Source of the DNA: Solirubrobacterales bacterium
GTDB taxonomy: Bacteria > Actinomycetota > Thermoleophilia > Solirubrobacterales > Solirubrobacteraceae
Length of the DNA stretch: 64,000 nucleotides
Assembly: GCA_003244205.1 (NCBI GenBank)
Contig: QHBW01000051.1
Coordinates: 14,542-78,541 of the forward strand
Reading direction: 5' to 3'
The notes below the pieces were generated by a model, which searched no databases, was not told where the DNA came from, and saw nothing but the letters and a program-made list of their open reading frames with translations. Made by a program: the position numbers and the translations under genes. Shown here piece by piece: positions 24,978 to 34,267 of the stretch. Every line of letters starts with the position of its first letter. Position 1 is the first letter of the stretch.

Positions 24978-26090
24978 GTGAAGTCACGACAGTGGCTTTC
25001 GCTCATCGCGTGCGGCGCGCTTGCTCTGGGGACCGCGGCCTGCGGATCGAGCAGCAGCTCAAGCAGCAGTTCGTCAGGTGCTGGCGGTACGAAATCCTCG
25101 AGCGGCGGTGGGGGCGGCGGGACCGTCAACGGTGCCGGCTCCACGCTCGCGGCGCCTGTGTACCAGACCTGGGGCAGCAATCTCAGCTCCCAGGGAGTCA
25201 CGCTGAACTACGCTGCTGTCGGCTCCGGCGCCGGGATCCAGCAATGGACGTCCGGGACCGTCGACTTTGGTGCAACCGACCCGGCGCTGAAGCCCGCCGA
25301 GATTGCGGCTGCGTCCGCCAAGGGGACGCCTGTGCTGATCCCGACTGTGCTGGGCGGCATCACTGTCTCCTACAACCTGTCGACAGTCAAGACCGGGCTC
25401 AAGCTCGACGGAGCAACGATCGCGAACATCTACCTCGGCAAGATCAAGACGTGGAACGACCCCGCGATCACCGCCCTGAACGCAGGCACCAAGCTGCCAC
25501 CCACCCCCATCACGGTGGTGCATCGGTCTGACAGCTCGGGGACGACTCAGGGATTCACGACGTTCCTGTCTGGCTACAGTCCGACGTGGAAGAGCACGGT
25601 CGGCGCCAACAAGTCGGTGAAGTGGCCGACTGGCACTGGTGCCCAGGGCAACCCGGGGGTGGCGGGCGCGGTCAAGCAGACCCCTGGCTCGATCGGCTAT
25701 GTGGAGCAGGCGTATGCGCTCAAGAACGGGTTCACCTACGCCGACGTGAAGAACAAGGCCGGCAACTTCGTCGCGCCGACGCTTGCGTCGACGTCCGCCG
25801 CGGCCTCGGGGGCGAAGGTCTCGCCGGACCTGGCCTACAGCGCGATCGACTCGCCGAACTCGGCCGCGTACCCGATCGCATCGCAGACGTTTATCGTGGT
25901 CCACCAGGACCTCTGCAAGGCGGGGACGTCCCAGGCCGCGGCAAAGGCGCTGGTGAGCTTCCTCAACTACGGCCTCGGACAGGGTCAGCAGGTCGCGCAG
26001 CAGATCTCATACGCGCCGCTGCCGGCCCCGTTGCTCGCGAAGGCGAAGGCCGCGGTGAGCAAGCTCACCTGCAACGGAGCACCGGCCTAG
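24978..26090 (+). CDS. pstS: Phosphate ABC transporter, substrate-binding lipoprotein PstS
   Basis: A 370-residue lipoprotein that captures phosphate outside the membrane. The signal peptide ends in the lipobox LGTAAC. A Ser/Gly-rich tether (about residues 19-45) leads into the phosphate-binding fold, seen as GAGSTLAAPVYQTW, DFGATDPAL and HRSDSSGTTQGFTTFL, whose Ser/Thr/Arg contact phosphate. The GTG at 24978 has a strong AAGGAGGAT 4-5 nt upstream, one of the few clear ribosome-binding sites in the window. It heads pstS-pstC-pstA-pstB-phoU under PHO-box array 2. Confidence 0.95.
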   Translation: MKSRQWLSLIACGALALGTAACGSSSSSSSSSSGAGGTKSSSGGGGGGTVNGAGSTLAAPVYQTWGSNLSSQGVTLNYAAVGSGAGIQQWTSGTVDFGATDPALKPAEIAAASAKGTPVLIPTVLGGITVSYNLSTVKTGLKLDGATIANIYLGKIKTWNDPAITALNAGTKLPPTPITVVHRSDSSGTTQGFTTFLSGYSPTWKSTVGANKSVKWPTGTGAQGNPGVAGAVKQTPGSIGYVEQAYALKNGFTYADVKNKAGNFVAPTLASTSAAASGAKVSPDLAYSAIDSPNSAAYPIASQTFIVVHQDLCKAGTSQAAAKALVSFLNYGLGQGQQVAQQISYAPLPAPLLAKAKAAVSKLTCNGAPA

Positions 26091-26114
26091 CCCCAGCGGC
26101 CGGAAGTCAGCGGC

Positions 26115-27119
26115 ATGGAAGCAGGCGTCATCAGCCGCGGCGGGGGCTCGGGAATCCCCAAGCGCTCGCCGCGGGCGCGCCTGGCCGACCCAGCCTTTCG
26201 CTGGGCGCTCACGGCGATGGCACTCGGCCTCGTCGCGCTGATCGTCTATTTCTTCATCCTGCTGATCGTCAAGGCCGAGCCGACGTTGTCGCACGTCGGC
26301 GTGCTGAGCTTCGCGTTCTCAAACAACTGGGACTTCGGCGGCGAGATCTTCAAGGCCTGGCCGCTGCTGGTGGGCACACTGGTCACGTCGGCCTTGGCGT
26401 TGCTGATCGGCGTGCCGATCGCGATCGCGACGGCGCTGTTCATCAGCGAGCTCTGCCCTCGACGGATGAGGATCCCGCTGACGGTGCTCGTCGACCTCAC
26501 GGCGGCGGTGCCCTCGGTCGTCTTCGGGCTGTGGGGCTTCTTCTTCCTCGCGCCAAAGCTGCAGGGGACGGCCCAATGGATAGCCGACCGCCTCAGCTTC
26601 ATCCCGATCATCGGCGGCGGTCACGCCGCCGGCCCCAGCTACTTCGTGGCCGGACTCGTGCTGGCGATCATGATCCTCCCGATCGTCAGCGCGATCAGCC
26701 GTGAGGTCATTGCCACCGTCCCGCTCGACCACAAGGAAGCCGCGCTCGCGCTTGGCGCCACCCGTTGGGAGATGATCCGCATGGCGGTGCTCCCCTATTC
26801 GCGCGCCGGGATCGCGGGCGCGTCGATGCTCGGCCTCGGGCGCGCGATCGGCGAGGCGATCGCCGTGAGCTACGTGATCGGCGGCAACGCAACACTGATT
26901 CACCACATCGTGGAACAGGGCGACTCGCTCGCCGCTACGATCGCGCGCTCCTTCAACGAGGCCAACGCCAACCAGCGCGGAGCCCTGATCGCGTGCGGGC
27001 TGCTGCTGTTCGTTCTCACTCTGGTGGTGAACTTCGTCGCCCGCTACTTCGTCGCGCGCTCGACGCGCGCGCTGCGCGCGCCGCCGGCGGCCGAGCCGGT
27101 GGCCTCGGGGGCAGTATGA
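26115..27119 (+). CDS. pstC: Phosphate ABC transporter permease PstC
   Basis: A 334-residue inner-membrane permease with six predicted helices after a 35-residue cytosolic head. The EAA loop that touches PstB is clear: [36 protein letters not shown] and [15 protein letters not shown] mark the conserved pore helices. Its stop overlaps the pstA start (ATGA at 27116-27119). Confidence 0.94.
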   Translation: MEAGVISRGGGSGIPKRSPRARLADPAFRWALTAMALGLVALIVYFFILLIVKAEPTLSHVGVLSFAFSNNWDFGGEIFKAWPLLVGTLVTSALALLIGVPIAIATALFISELCPRRMRIPLTVLVDLTAAVPSVVFGLWGFFFLAPKLQGTAQWIADRLSFIPIIGGGHAAGPSYFVAGLVLAIMILPIVSAISREVIATVPLDHKEAALALGATRWEMIRMAVLPYSRAGIAGASMLGLGRAIGEAIAVSYVIGGNATLIHHIVEQGDSLAATIARSFNEANANQRGALIACGLLLFVLTLVVNFVARYFVARSTRALRAPPAAEPVASGAV

Positions 27120-28000
27120 GCGCGCGCTCGCTCACGCTCACGAGTGCCCGGCGGCGGCGCACCGACGTCGTCGCGCGCTGGGTGTTGGCCGTCGCCACCG
27201 TGCTGGCCCTCGTGCCGCTCGTGCTCGTCGTGTACTACGTCGTCAACAAGGGCGCCTCGGCCTGGAACACGCAGTTCTTCACCAAGGACCCCACAGGCAA
27301 CAGCACCGGGTTCGGCGACGAAGGCGGCCTCAAGAGCGCGATCCTCGGCACGATCGAGATCGTCGCGATCGCCAGCGCGATCGCGATCCCCATCGGCATC
27401 GCGGTCGCGCTCTGGCTGACGGAGTACCACCGCGGCGGATGGCTCGGCAACGTCGTGCGCTACTTCATCGACGTGATGACCGGCGTGCCGGCGATCGTCT
27501 TCGGCATCTTCGTCTACCTGCTGCTGGTGATCGGTCAGCCGCCTGCCAGCGCCTACGCCGGCTGGAAGGGAGCGATAGCGCTCGCGTTGCTGATGCTGCC
27601 GATCGTCGCGCGCTCGGCGGAGGTGGTGCTGCTGCTGGTCCCGGAGTCGCTGCGCGAGGCGGCGCTCGCGCTGGGGGCGCCGCGCTGGAAGGTGATCATG
27701 CGGATCGTCCTGCCAGCCGCGCTGCCCGGACTGCTGACCGGTTCGCTGCTCGCGATCGCTCGCGCGGCGGGCGAGACGGCGCCGCTACTGTTCACGATCG
27801 CGGTCACTTCGGGGACGACGTTCGATCCCGGCCAGCGCATGAACTCGCTGCCGACGCAGATCTTCAACAACCTCAACAGCTCCAGCGACCCCGGCCTGAT
27901 CTCGCGCGCGTGGGGCGGAGCGCTCGTGCTGCTCGCGATGATCTTCGTGCTCAACATCTTTGCTCGCCTCGTCTCCCGAAGGAGCCCAGCGATCCGATGA
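27116..28000 (+). CDS. pstA: Phosphate ABC transporter permease PstA
   Basis: A 294-residue partner of PstC. The family motifs are [34 protein letters not shown] (EAA loop) and [15 protein letters not shown]. It is coupled to pstC and pstB by ATGA overlaps on both sides. Confidence 0.94.
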   Translation: MSARSLTLTSARRRRTDVVARWVLAVATVLALVPLVLVVYYVVNKGASAWNTQFFTKDPTGNSTGFGDEGGLKSAILGTIEIVAIASAIAIPIGIAVALWLTEYHRGGWLGNVVRYFIDVMTGVPAIVFGIFVYLLLVIGQPPASAYAGWKGAIALALLMLPIVARSAEVVLLLVPESLREAALALGAPRWKVIMRIVLPAALPGLLTGSLLAIARAAGETAPLLFTIAVTSGTTFDPGQRMNSLPTQIFNNLNSSSDPGLISRAWGGALVLLAMIFVLNIFARLVSRRSPAIR

Positions 28001-28920
28001 ACGGAATCCCGCGCCGCAGCGACCAAGGTGAGGAGGCGCTCCCCGAGACCGCTGCGGCGGAGCGCCAGCAGAATTCGCCTTGGACACCGTCGAGCGCAAC
28101 GCCGATCGCCGCGACCAGGTCGCGCGCTGGCGACAGCCGCGAGGCGCCCAGCCAGGGGCGCGCCGTCGTGCTCGCGGACCTCAACGCCTACTACGGCAAG
28201 GCCCACGCGATCAAGGGCGTCGGCCTCGACTATGCCGCCAACCAGGTCACGGCGATGATCGGACCGTCGGGGTGCGGGAAGTCGACGCTGGTGCGCTGCA
28301 TCAACCGCATGCACGAGGAGATCCCGGGCGCCTACACGACCGGGTCGATCATGCTCGACGATCAGGACATCTACGGCGAGAATGTCGACGTCGTCGCCGT
28401 GCGGCGCGCGGTGGGCATGGTCTTCCAGAAGCCCAACCCCTTCCCGACGATGTCGATCTTCGACAACGTCGCCGCCGGGCTGCGCCTGACTGGTGGCAGG
28501 CGGGGGGGCAAGCGCGAGAACATCAAAGACCGCGTCGAGCGCTCGCTGCGCGGCGCGGGGCTCTGGGAGGAGGTCAAGGACCGCCTCAGCGAGCCCGGGA
28601 TCGGGCTGTCGGGCGGCCAGCAGCAGCGCCTCTGCATCGCTCGCACGATCGCGGTCGAGCCCGAGGTGATCCTGATGGACGAGCCGTGCTCGGCGCTCGA
28701 CCCGATCGCCACGCTCAAGGTCGAGGAGCTGATCGACGAGCTCAAGACGCGCTACACGATCGTGATCGTCACCCACAACATGCAGCAGGCCGCGCGCGTG
28801 GCCGACACGACGGCGTTCATGCTCGCGGGCGAGCTCGTGGAGGTCGGTCCGACCGAGCGCATCTTCACGAAGCCGAGCGACTCGCGCACTGAGGACTACG
28901 TCTCGGGGAAGTTCGGCTAG
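27997..28920 (+). CDS. pstB: Phosphate ABC transporter ATP-binding protein PstB
   Basis: A 307-residue ATPase with Walker [13 protein letters not shown] (about 89-100), the phosphate-type [18 protein letters not shown], signature [17 protein letters not shown] and Walker [13 protein letters not shown]. About 55 residues precede the fold, more than in usual PstB (about 255 residues). The extension is polar and low-complexity. The ATG start is backed by an AAGGAG and by its ATGA overlap with pstA, but a GTG at 28168 would give the normal length. Confidence 0.94.
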   Translation: MNGIPRRSDQGEEALPETAAAERQQNSPWTPSSATPIAATRSRAGDSREAPSQGRAVVLADLNAYYGKAHAIKGVGLDYAANQVTAMIGPSGCGKSTLVRCINRMHEEIPGAYTTGSIMLDDQDIYGENVDVVAVRRAVGMVFQKPNPFPTMSIFDNVAAGLRLTGGRRGGKRENIKDRVERSLRGAGLWEEVKDRLSEPGIGLSGGQQQRLCIARTIAVEPEVILMDEPCSALDPIATLKVEELIDELKTRYTIVIVTHNMQQAARVADTTAFMLAGELVEVGPTERIFTKPSDSRTEDYVSGKFG

Positions 28921-28936
28921 TCCGCCGGAGCAGTCG

Positions 28937-29629
28937 ATGGCGCAGAGCTCCACCCGCCACGCCTTCCATGAGGAGCTGCGTCGGCTCGAGGAGCAGGCTC
29001 TCGGCGGTCTCGATCTGATTACGACCACGCTCGCGCGCACGCTCGAGGCGCTCGAGCACCAGGATGTGGAGCTGGCTTCGATCGTGATCAACGACGACGA
29101 CCGCGTCGACGGCCGCTATCTCGAGGTCCACCAGGGGATCCTCACGCTGCTCGCCCGCCAGGCCCCCGTGGCCACCGACCTGCGCACGGTGGCGGCGCTG
29201 CTGCACGTGATCAAGCACGTCGAGCGCATGGGCGACCAGTGCGTCAACATCGCCAAGCTGATCCCGTTGTCCGGTCACGAGCCCCCACGCGATCCCGCTC
29301 TCGTGGACCTGATCGAGCAGATGGGTCGTCTCGCGAGTTCGGAGGTGGCGCAGAGCAAGCAGGCCTTCGCCCTGCGCGACGTCGGCGTCGCCGAAGATCT
29401 CGTGCGCCAGGACGAGGAGATCAACCGCATCAACCGCGCGGTCTTTCAGCGGGCGATCGAGATCGGCGATGACGTCGACCGCCGGGAATGGGCGATGTTG
29501 ATGATCCTGGTGGCGCGCGCGCTCGAGCGCATCGGCGACAACGCCGTAGACATCGGCGAGCAGGTTGCGTTCGTGGTGAGCGGGCTGTTCCGCGAGTTCG
29601 CCAGTGCCTCGCACACCGGCAACCATTGA
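28937..29629 (+). CDS. phoU: Phosphate signalling protein PhoU
   Basis: A 230-residue helical protein of two similar three-helix bundles. Each has its metal-binding/acidic signature: VIKHVERMGDQCVNIAKL in the first and VARALERIGDNAVDIGEQV in the second. PhoU links Pst transport to the PhoR sensor and restrains uptake. It is the last gene of the pst operon, 16 nt after pstB. No phoR kinase gene is seen nearby. Confidence 0.94.
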   Translation: MAQSSTRHAFHEELRRLEEQALGGLDLITTTLARTLEALEHQDVELASIVINDDDRVDGRYLEVHQGILTLLARQAPVATDLRTVAALLHVIKHVERMGDQCVNIAKLIPLSGHEPPRDPALVDLIEQMGRLASSEVAQSKQAFALRDVGVAEDLVRQDEEINRINRAVFQRAIEIGDDVDRREWAMLMILVARALERIGDNAVDIGEQVAFVVSGLFREFASASHTGNH

Positions 29630-29673
29630 GCCAATAAGCCCGCTGTTTGCGGCCATTTGGTTGTGAAAACCTA

Positions 29674-29702
29674 GTGACCGGCCGCCAACGCGTGTGACCG
29701 GC
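29674..29702 (+). promoter_or_regulatory. Direct repeat GTGACCGGC upstream of a response regulator
   Basis: GTGACCGGC occurs at 29674-29682 and again at 29694-29702, 20 bp (about two helical turns) apart. A TAGGAT box (29718-29723) sits 8 nt before the start at 29732. Tandem sites of this spacing fit an OmpR-type regulator, perhaps self-control. Confidence 0.4.
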
Positions 29703-29731
29703 GTCGGGGCCTCGGTTTAGGATCTGCAGGC

Positions 29732-30628
29732 ATGTCCGCAACGACCTCCCTCGATCCGGGGCCCGCAGGACCCGCGATCGAGACCCAAGGTGCGAGCGCC
29801 ACCACTCCCGGCGGCATCCGGCTCGCCGTCCTCGACACCGACTCCGGCTTCATCCAGGTGCTGCGCAAGCGTCTGGAGACAATGGCCTGGCCGCACCGCG
29901 TGGTGGCCAGCGCGATTCCGCTCGACACGCTCGTGGCGATGCGGCTCAACGCGATGGCGCTCGACATTGCGACGCTCGGTCCCCACGGATGGACGTACCT
30001 CGAACGCGTCTGCGAGACCCTGCCGGGTCTCGGCGTGATCGTCTGCACCGGGCGCTCGAGCGTCTCCCAGCGCGTGCGCGGTCTGCGGCTGGGCGCCGAC
30101 GACTGGGTCACCAAGCCGTGCCACCCCGAGGAGCTGATCGCGCGCGTGGAAGCCGTCGTGCGCCGCCGGCGGCGCTCCGAGGCTCGCGTCGACCAGGCGC
30201 CCGTGAGCGCCGGTGAGATCGAGATCCGCGGTGACCAGTTCCAGGCCTTCGTCGGCGGGCGCAGCATCGACCTCACGAGGCGCGAGTTCGAGCTCATCGA
30301 CCTGCTCGCGTCGGCGGCGGGCCAGGTGCTCCAACGCGGGGAGATCTACCAGCGAGTTTGGGGCTATGCGATGGCTCACGGCGACCGTTCGGTCGACGTC
30401 TTCGTGCGCAAGCTGCGCAAGAAGCTCGAGCGTTCCTCGCCCAGCTGGCGCTACATCCATACGCACTTCGGCATCGGCTATCGCTTTGCCGCCGAGCCGG
30501 CTGGCGAGTCCCCGCAGGCACTCGGGCTGCAGCTACCGGCGAGATCGCCGCTGCTCTCCGAGGAGGACATCCGCGAGATCGACGCGCTGCAACGTGGAAT
30601 GGAGTCGTGCCCGTCGCTCGCAACGTAG
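29732..30628 (+). CDS. OmpR/PhoB-family response regulator
   Basis: A 298-residue regulator. An unusual 28-residue N-terminal extension precedes a divergent receiver. Asp35/Asp37, the phospho-acceptor candidate Asp78 (MALDIATLGPHGW), Thr106 and Lys128 (DDWVTKP) are kept, but the usual hydrophobic strand motifs are altered. The winged helix spans about 168-245 (LTRREFELIDLLASAAGQVL through YIHTHFGIGYRF). A 50-residue tail follows. No histidine kinase is next to it. Its place after phoU suggests a phosphate regulator, and the tail and degenerate receiver may mean non-classical activation. Confidence 0.85.
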   Translation: MSATTSLDPGPAGPAIETQGASATTPGGIRLAVLDTDSGFIQVLRKRLETMAWPHRVVASAIPLDTLVAMRLNAMALDIATLGPHGWTYLERVCETLPGLGVIVCTGRSSVSQRVRGLRLGADDWVTKPCHPEELIARVEAVVRRRRRSEARVDQAPVSAGEIEIRGDQFQAFVGGRSIDLTRREFELIDLLASAAGQVLQRGEIYQRVWGYAMAHGDRSVDVFVRKLRKKLERSSPSWRYIHTHFGIGYRFAAEPAGESPQALGLQLPARSPLLSEEDIREIDALQRGMESCPSLAT

Positions 30629-30957
30629 CCATCATCCTGGCGCTCGGGGCCGGGCTGGACCTCCTGCCGGGCGCCAATCGTGGCGCGAGCGTGATTGGAG
30701 CGGCGCTGCAGATGACCTTCTTTGCCGGGCTGGGGTGGCTGGGCTATCGCACCTACCACGAGCGTCGCACGGCGATCTTCTCGCTCGGCGACCGCATGCG
30801 GGGGCTGCTCTACTCGTCGCTGGTCGTCGCCGTGCTGGCAGCGGCCTCGACCTCGCGGCTGTGGGAGACCGGCGTCGGGACGATCGTCTGGTTCGCGCTG
30901 GTGTTCGCCGCCATCTACGGGCTCATGGTGGTGCTGCGGGTGGCCCGCGGCGACTGA
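30607..30957 (+). CDS. Small four-helix membrane protein, unknown function
   Basis: A 116-residue protein with about four hydrophobic segments (around NVAIILALGAGLDLLPG, VIGAALQMTFFAGLGWLGY, SSLVVAVLAAAS and IVWFALVFAAIYGLMVVL). The GTG start lies inside the end of the response-regulator gene (22-bp overlap), so it is translated from the same mRNA. I recognise no family. Confidence 0.65.
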   Translation: MPVARNVAIILALGAGLDLLPGANRGASVIGAALQMTFFAGLGWLGYRTYHERRTAIFSLGDRMRGLLYSSLVVAVLAAASTSRLWETGVGTIVWFALVFAAIYGLMVVLRVARGD

Positions 30958-31013
30958 CGCTTCGACGACCAGCGCGGTGCAACAGCCGGCCTATCCTCGA
31001 TCGTGGAATCCCG

Positions 31014-32927
31014 ATGGCCAGCTCAGTCTCAACGTCAGCCGCCAGCGCCGATGAGCCGGCGAGCCACGCTCAGCGGCTCGCCGATCAGCGCCGGGCGCTC
31101 CCCGACCAGCCGGGCGTCTACAGCTTCCGTGACCGCCGCGGGCGCGTGATCTACGTCGGCAAGGCGAAATCGATCCGTAAGCGCGTGGCCTCGCACTTCT
31201 CCGCGCCACCGACGCGCGAAGCCTCGGCGATGCGCGAGCGCATCGACTCGGTGGAAGCGCTCGTGGTGGCGACCGAAGCGGAAGCGCTGCTCACCGAGCA
31301 GCGCTTCATCAAGCAGTACCGCCCGCGTTTCAACATCCGCCTGCGCGACGACAAGAGCTATCCCTATATCGCGATCTCGCTCGATGAAGACTTTCCAAGG
31401 GTGTACTTCACGCGCGAGCGCCACCGGCGCGACCGCGCCTACTTCGGTCCCTACTCCTCGGCCAAGCGCGTGCGCGAGACGCTGCACCTGCTCGGCAAGA
31501 TCTTCCAGTTTCGTTCCTGCGAAGGATCGGAGCCTGGCCGCCGCAGTGGCTCCCCGTGCCTGGACTACTACATCAAGCGCTGTGAGGCCCCGTGCGTTGG
31601 CTACGTCAGCCGAGAGCGCTATCGCGCCGGGATCGACGGGGTGGCCGACTTCCTCTCCGGTCGCTATGGGCGCATCGAGCGCGACCTCGAGCGTCGCATG
31701 CGCGAGGCATCCCAGACGCGGGAGTTCGAGCAGGCCGCCTTGGAGCGCAACCGCCTACACGCAGTGCGCTCCTTGCTCGAGCGCCAGCGCGTCGCCAACG
31801 ACGCGGTCGGCACGCTCGATGCGATCGCCGTCGCGGTCGAGGGCAGGGATGCCAACGCCCAGGTGTTCCAGCTTCGTGATGGGGTCTTCGCCGATCGCCA
31901 AAGTTTCTTCCTTGCCAATGAAGGCGGCGCCGATCTGGCCGAGGTCGCGGAGGGCTTCTTGTTGCAGTACTACGCGAGCTCGCCGTCCGTACCGCCACAA
32001 ATCCTGATGCAGAACGAGACGGCCCCGTCACAGGCCCTTGGGCAGGCGCTGGCCGAGCGGCGCGGAGGCCCGGTCCGAATCTCCGTCCCACAACGCGGTG
32101 ACAAGCGCCGCATCCTTGAGCTGGCCGAACGCAACGCACGGCTCAACCTCGACCAGGACCGGCTGCGCGACGAGCGCCGGCGCACCCGCCGCGTCGAGGC
32201 CCTCAACGGCCTCCAGCGGGCGCTGCGCCTCGACGTTGCGCCCACGCGGATCGAGTGCTTCGACATCTCCACGCTGATGGGATCCCACACCGTGGCCTCG
32301 ATGGTCGTCTTCGAAGGCGGCGCTGCAAAGAAGTCGGACTACCGCCGCTTCACGATCCGCAGCCTCGCGTCCGGTTCGAGCGACGACTTCGCGGCGATGG
32401 AAGAAGTTCTCTATCGGCGCTTCGGGCGGTGGGTGTCTCAGCAAGACGTACTCCCGCACGATCGCGAGTACGACCCGAGCTTTGCCGCGCTGCCGAGTCT
32501 CGTGGTGATCGACGGCGGCAAGGGGCAGCTGTCGGCGGCGCTGGCACCGCTGGAAGCGTTCCGTGAGCGCGGGGTGGCGGTCGTCTCGCTGGCCAAGCGC
32601 ATCGAGGAGGTCTTCCTCCCCGGCGTCTCCGAGCCGCTGCGGCTCGCCCACGAGACCGCCGAGCTCCAGCTGCTGCAACGCGTCCGCGACGAAGCCCACC
32701 GGTTCGCGATCGAGCACCACCGCAGCCGGCGTGACAAGGCGATGACGGTGTCGCTGTTGGATGCGATCCCCGGCATCGGTCCCTCCCGCAAGCGCGCGCT
32801 GATCGCCCATTTCGGCTCGCCCGAAGCGGTCATGCGTGCGTCGCGAGAGGAGCTCGAGGCCGTCGCCGGTCTGCCTGGCCGCGTCGCCCGCGACCTGCAC
32901 GTCCAGCTCAACCGGACGGCACGCTGA
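31014..32927 (+). CDS. uvrC: Excinuclease ABC subunit C
   Basis: A 637-residue UvrC, the dual-incision nuclease of nucleotide excision repair. In order it has a GIY-YIG nuclease domain (GVYSFRDRRGRVIYVGKAKS, about 30-50), a cysteine-bearing linker (CLDYYIKRCEAPCVGYV), a UVR motif for UvrB binding (FEQAALERNRLHAVRSLLE), the RNase H-like 5' nuclease domain (IECFDISTLMGSHTVASMVV and VVIDGGKGQLSAAL) and a helix-hairpin-helix pair (LLDAIPGIGPSRKRALIAHF). It is followed by rapZ after 32 nt. Confidence 0.96.
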   Translation: MASSVSTSAASADEPASHAQRLADQRRALPDQPGVYSFRDRRGRVIYVGKAKSIRKRVASHFSAPPTREASAMRERIDSVEALVVATEAEALLTEQRFIKQYRPRFNIRLRDDKSYPYIAISLDEDFPRVYFTRERHRRDRAYFGPYSSAKRVRETLHLLGKIFQFRSCEGSEPGRRSGSPCLDYYIKRCEAPCVGYVSRERYRAGIDGVADFLSGRYGRIERDLERRMREASQTREFEQAALERNRLHAVRSLLERQRVANDAVGTLDAIAVAVEGRDANAQVFQLRDGVFADRQSFFLANEGGADLAEVAEGFLLQYYASSPSVPPQILMQNETAPSQALGQALAERRGGPVRISVPQRGDKRRILELAERNARLNLDQDRLRDERRRTRRVEALNGLQRALRLDVAPTRIECFDISTLMGSHTVASMVVFEGGAAKKSDYRRFTIRSLASGSSDDFAAMEEVLYRRFGRWVSQQDVLPHDREYDPSFAALPSLVVIDGGKGQLSAALAPLEAFRERGVAVVSLAKRIEEVFLPGVSEPLRLAHETAELQLLQRVRDEAHRFAIEHHRSRRDKAMTVSLLDAIPGIGPSRKRALIAHFGSPEAVMRASREELEAVAGLPGRVARDLHVQLNRTAR

Positions 32928-32959
32928 GTGCGTCCGCCGCGAGCGCGACACTGAGGCCA

Positions 32960-33910
32960 ATGCGGTCGAGTACAGGTGAGCCCGGGGTCAAGCAGGCCGG
33001 TGGATCCGCCCGCGGAGCCGTCACGCCGAGTTGCCTCGACGACCTCGTCGTGATCACGGGGTTCTCGGGTGCGGGGAAGTCGACGGCGCTCGCGGTGTTC
33101 GAGGACGCCGGCTACTTCTGCGTCGACAACCTGCCGCCCGGGATGATCCGCTCTCTGGTCGAGCTGTTCCTGCACGAGGGGTCCAAGGTCGAGCGTGCCG
33201 CCGTGGTCTCCGACGTGCGCGGCGGCGACCTCTTCGATGGGCTCGCCGAGCTGCTCGGGGACCTCGAACGCACCGGGATCCCCCATCGACTGCTCTTTCT
33301 CGCCGCCGACGAGCAGGCCCTGCTGAACCGCTACAAGGAGACCCGGCGGCGCCACCCGCTCGCGGCCACGGGCAGCGTCGCGGCGGGGATTGCCGCCGAG
33401 CGGTCGCTGCTCGAGCCGCTGCACGAGCTGGCCGACTTGGTCATCGACTCCAGCGCGCTCACCGCCGCCAACCTGCGCAAGCGGATCGCCGACGACCTGC
33501 TGGCCGTGGAGGCTCCCGGGCACCTCGCGGTCAGCTTCCAGTCCTTCGGCCACAAGCATGGACCGCCGCGCGACGCCGATCTCGTCTTTGACGTCCGCTT
33601 CCTGCCCAACCCCCACTGGGACATCGAGCTGCGACCGCTCACCGGTCTGGATCATCGCGTGGTCGAGTACGTCGCCCGCGGGGGTGCGCTGACCGCGTTC
33701 TACGAGCGGCTGACCCCGCTGCTGGACTATCTGCTGCCGCAGTACGTGGCCGAAGGCAAGGCCCACCTCGTGATCGCGATCGGATGCACCGGCGGCCGTC
33801 ACCGCTCGGTGGCGATCGCCGAGCACCTGGCGGCCTACTACCGCGAGGCCGGCCAGTACCTCGTCGAGGTCAACCATCGCGACGTCGATCGCGCCACGAA
33901 GCTCACGTGA
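32960..33910 (+). CDS. rapZ: RapZ/YvcJ nucleotide-binding protein
   Basis: A 316-residue P-loop protein with Walker A ITGFSGAGKSTAL (about 32-44), FCVDNLPP and the C-terminal GCTGGRHRSVAIAEHL, which binds a small metabolite or RNA in E. coli RapZ. About 25 extra N-terminal residues precede the fold. It follows uvrC as in most actinobacteria, but the usual next genes yvcK and whiA are absent and a VOC protein gene (4-bp overlap) comes instead. Confidence 0.93.
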   Translation: MRSSTGEPGVKQAGGSARGAVTPSCLDDLVVITGFSGAGKSTALAVFEDAGYFCVDNLPPGMIRSLVELFLHEGSKVERAAVVSDVRGGDLFDGLAELLGDLERTGIPHRLLFLAADEQALLNRYKETRRRHPLAATGSVAAGIAAERSLLEPLHELADLVIDSSALTAANLRKRIADDLLAVEAPGHLAVSFQSFGHKHGPPRDADLVFDVRFLPNPHWDIELRPLTGLDHRVVEYVARGGALTAFYERLTPLLDYLLPQYVAEGKAHLVIAIGCTGGRHRSVAIAEHLAAYYREAGQYLVEVNHRDVDRATKLT

Positions 33911-34266
33911 TCGACCACGTCGCCTTCGAGGTCTCCGACCTCGTCCGCTCGGGGGGTTTCTACGACGCCGTCTTCTTTGCGCTCGGGGTTAGGCGCTTGC
34001 ACCAGGGCGACCACCACGTGGCCTACGGCGTCGAGCATCCCTCCTACTGGATCGTGCAGCGCGGCCACGAGCCGGCGGCGGGCTACGGTCACATCGCGCT
34101 CGCGGCGACCGGCAAGGTGGCCGTGGACGCAGCGCACGCGGCAGGACTGCGTGCGGGGGGCTCCGACGACGGCGCTCCGGGGCCGCGGCCCCAGTACGGC
34201 TCGCGCTGCTACGCCGCCTATCTGCGCGACCCAGACGGGTTGCGCGTGGAAGTCGTGGCGCGCTAG
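33907..34266 (+). CDS. VOC (glyoxalase/dioxygenase) superfamily protein
   Basis: A 119-residue metal-binding beta-alpha-beta-beta-beta protein. The N-terminal IDHVAFEVSDL supplies a His ligand, the middle YGHIALAATG another, and DPDGLRVEVVAR is the typical acidic ending. It may be a lyase, an isomerase or a resistance protein; the substrate is unknown. It is coupled to rapZ by a GTGA overlap, in the place where yvcK would be expected. Confidence 0.85.
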   Translation: MIDHVAFEVSDLVRSGGFYDAVFFALGVRRLHQGDHHVAYGVEHPSYWIVQRGHEPAAGYGHIALAATGKVAVDAAHAAGLRAGGSDDGAPGPRPQYGSRCYAAYLRDPDGLRVEVVAR

Positions 34267-34267
34267 C

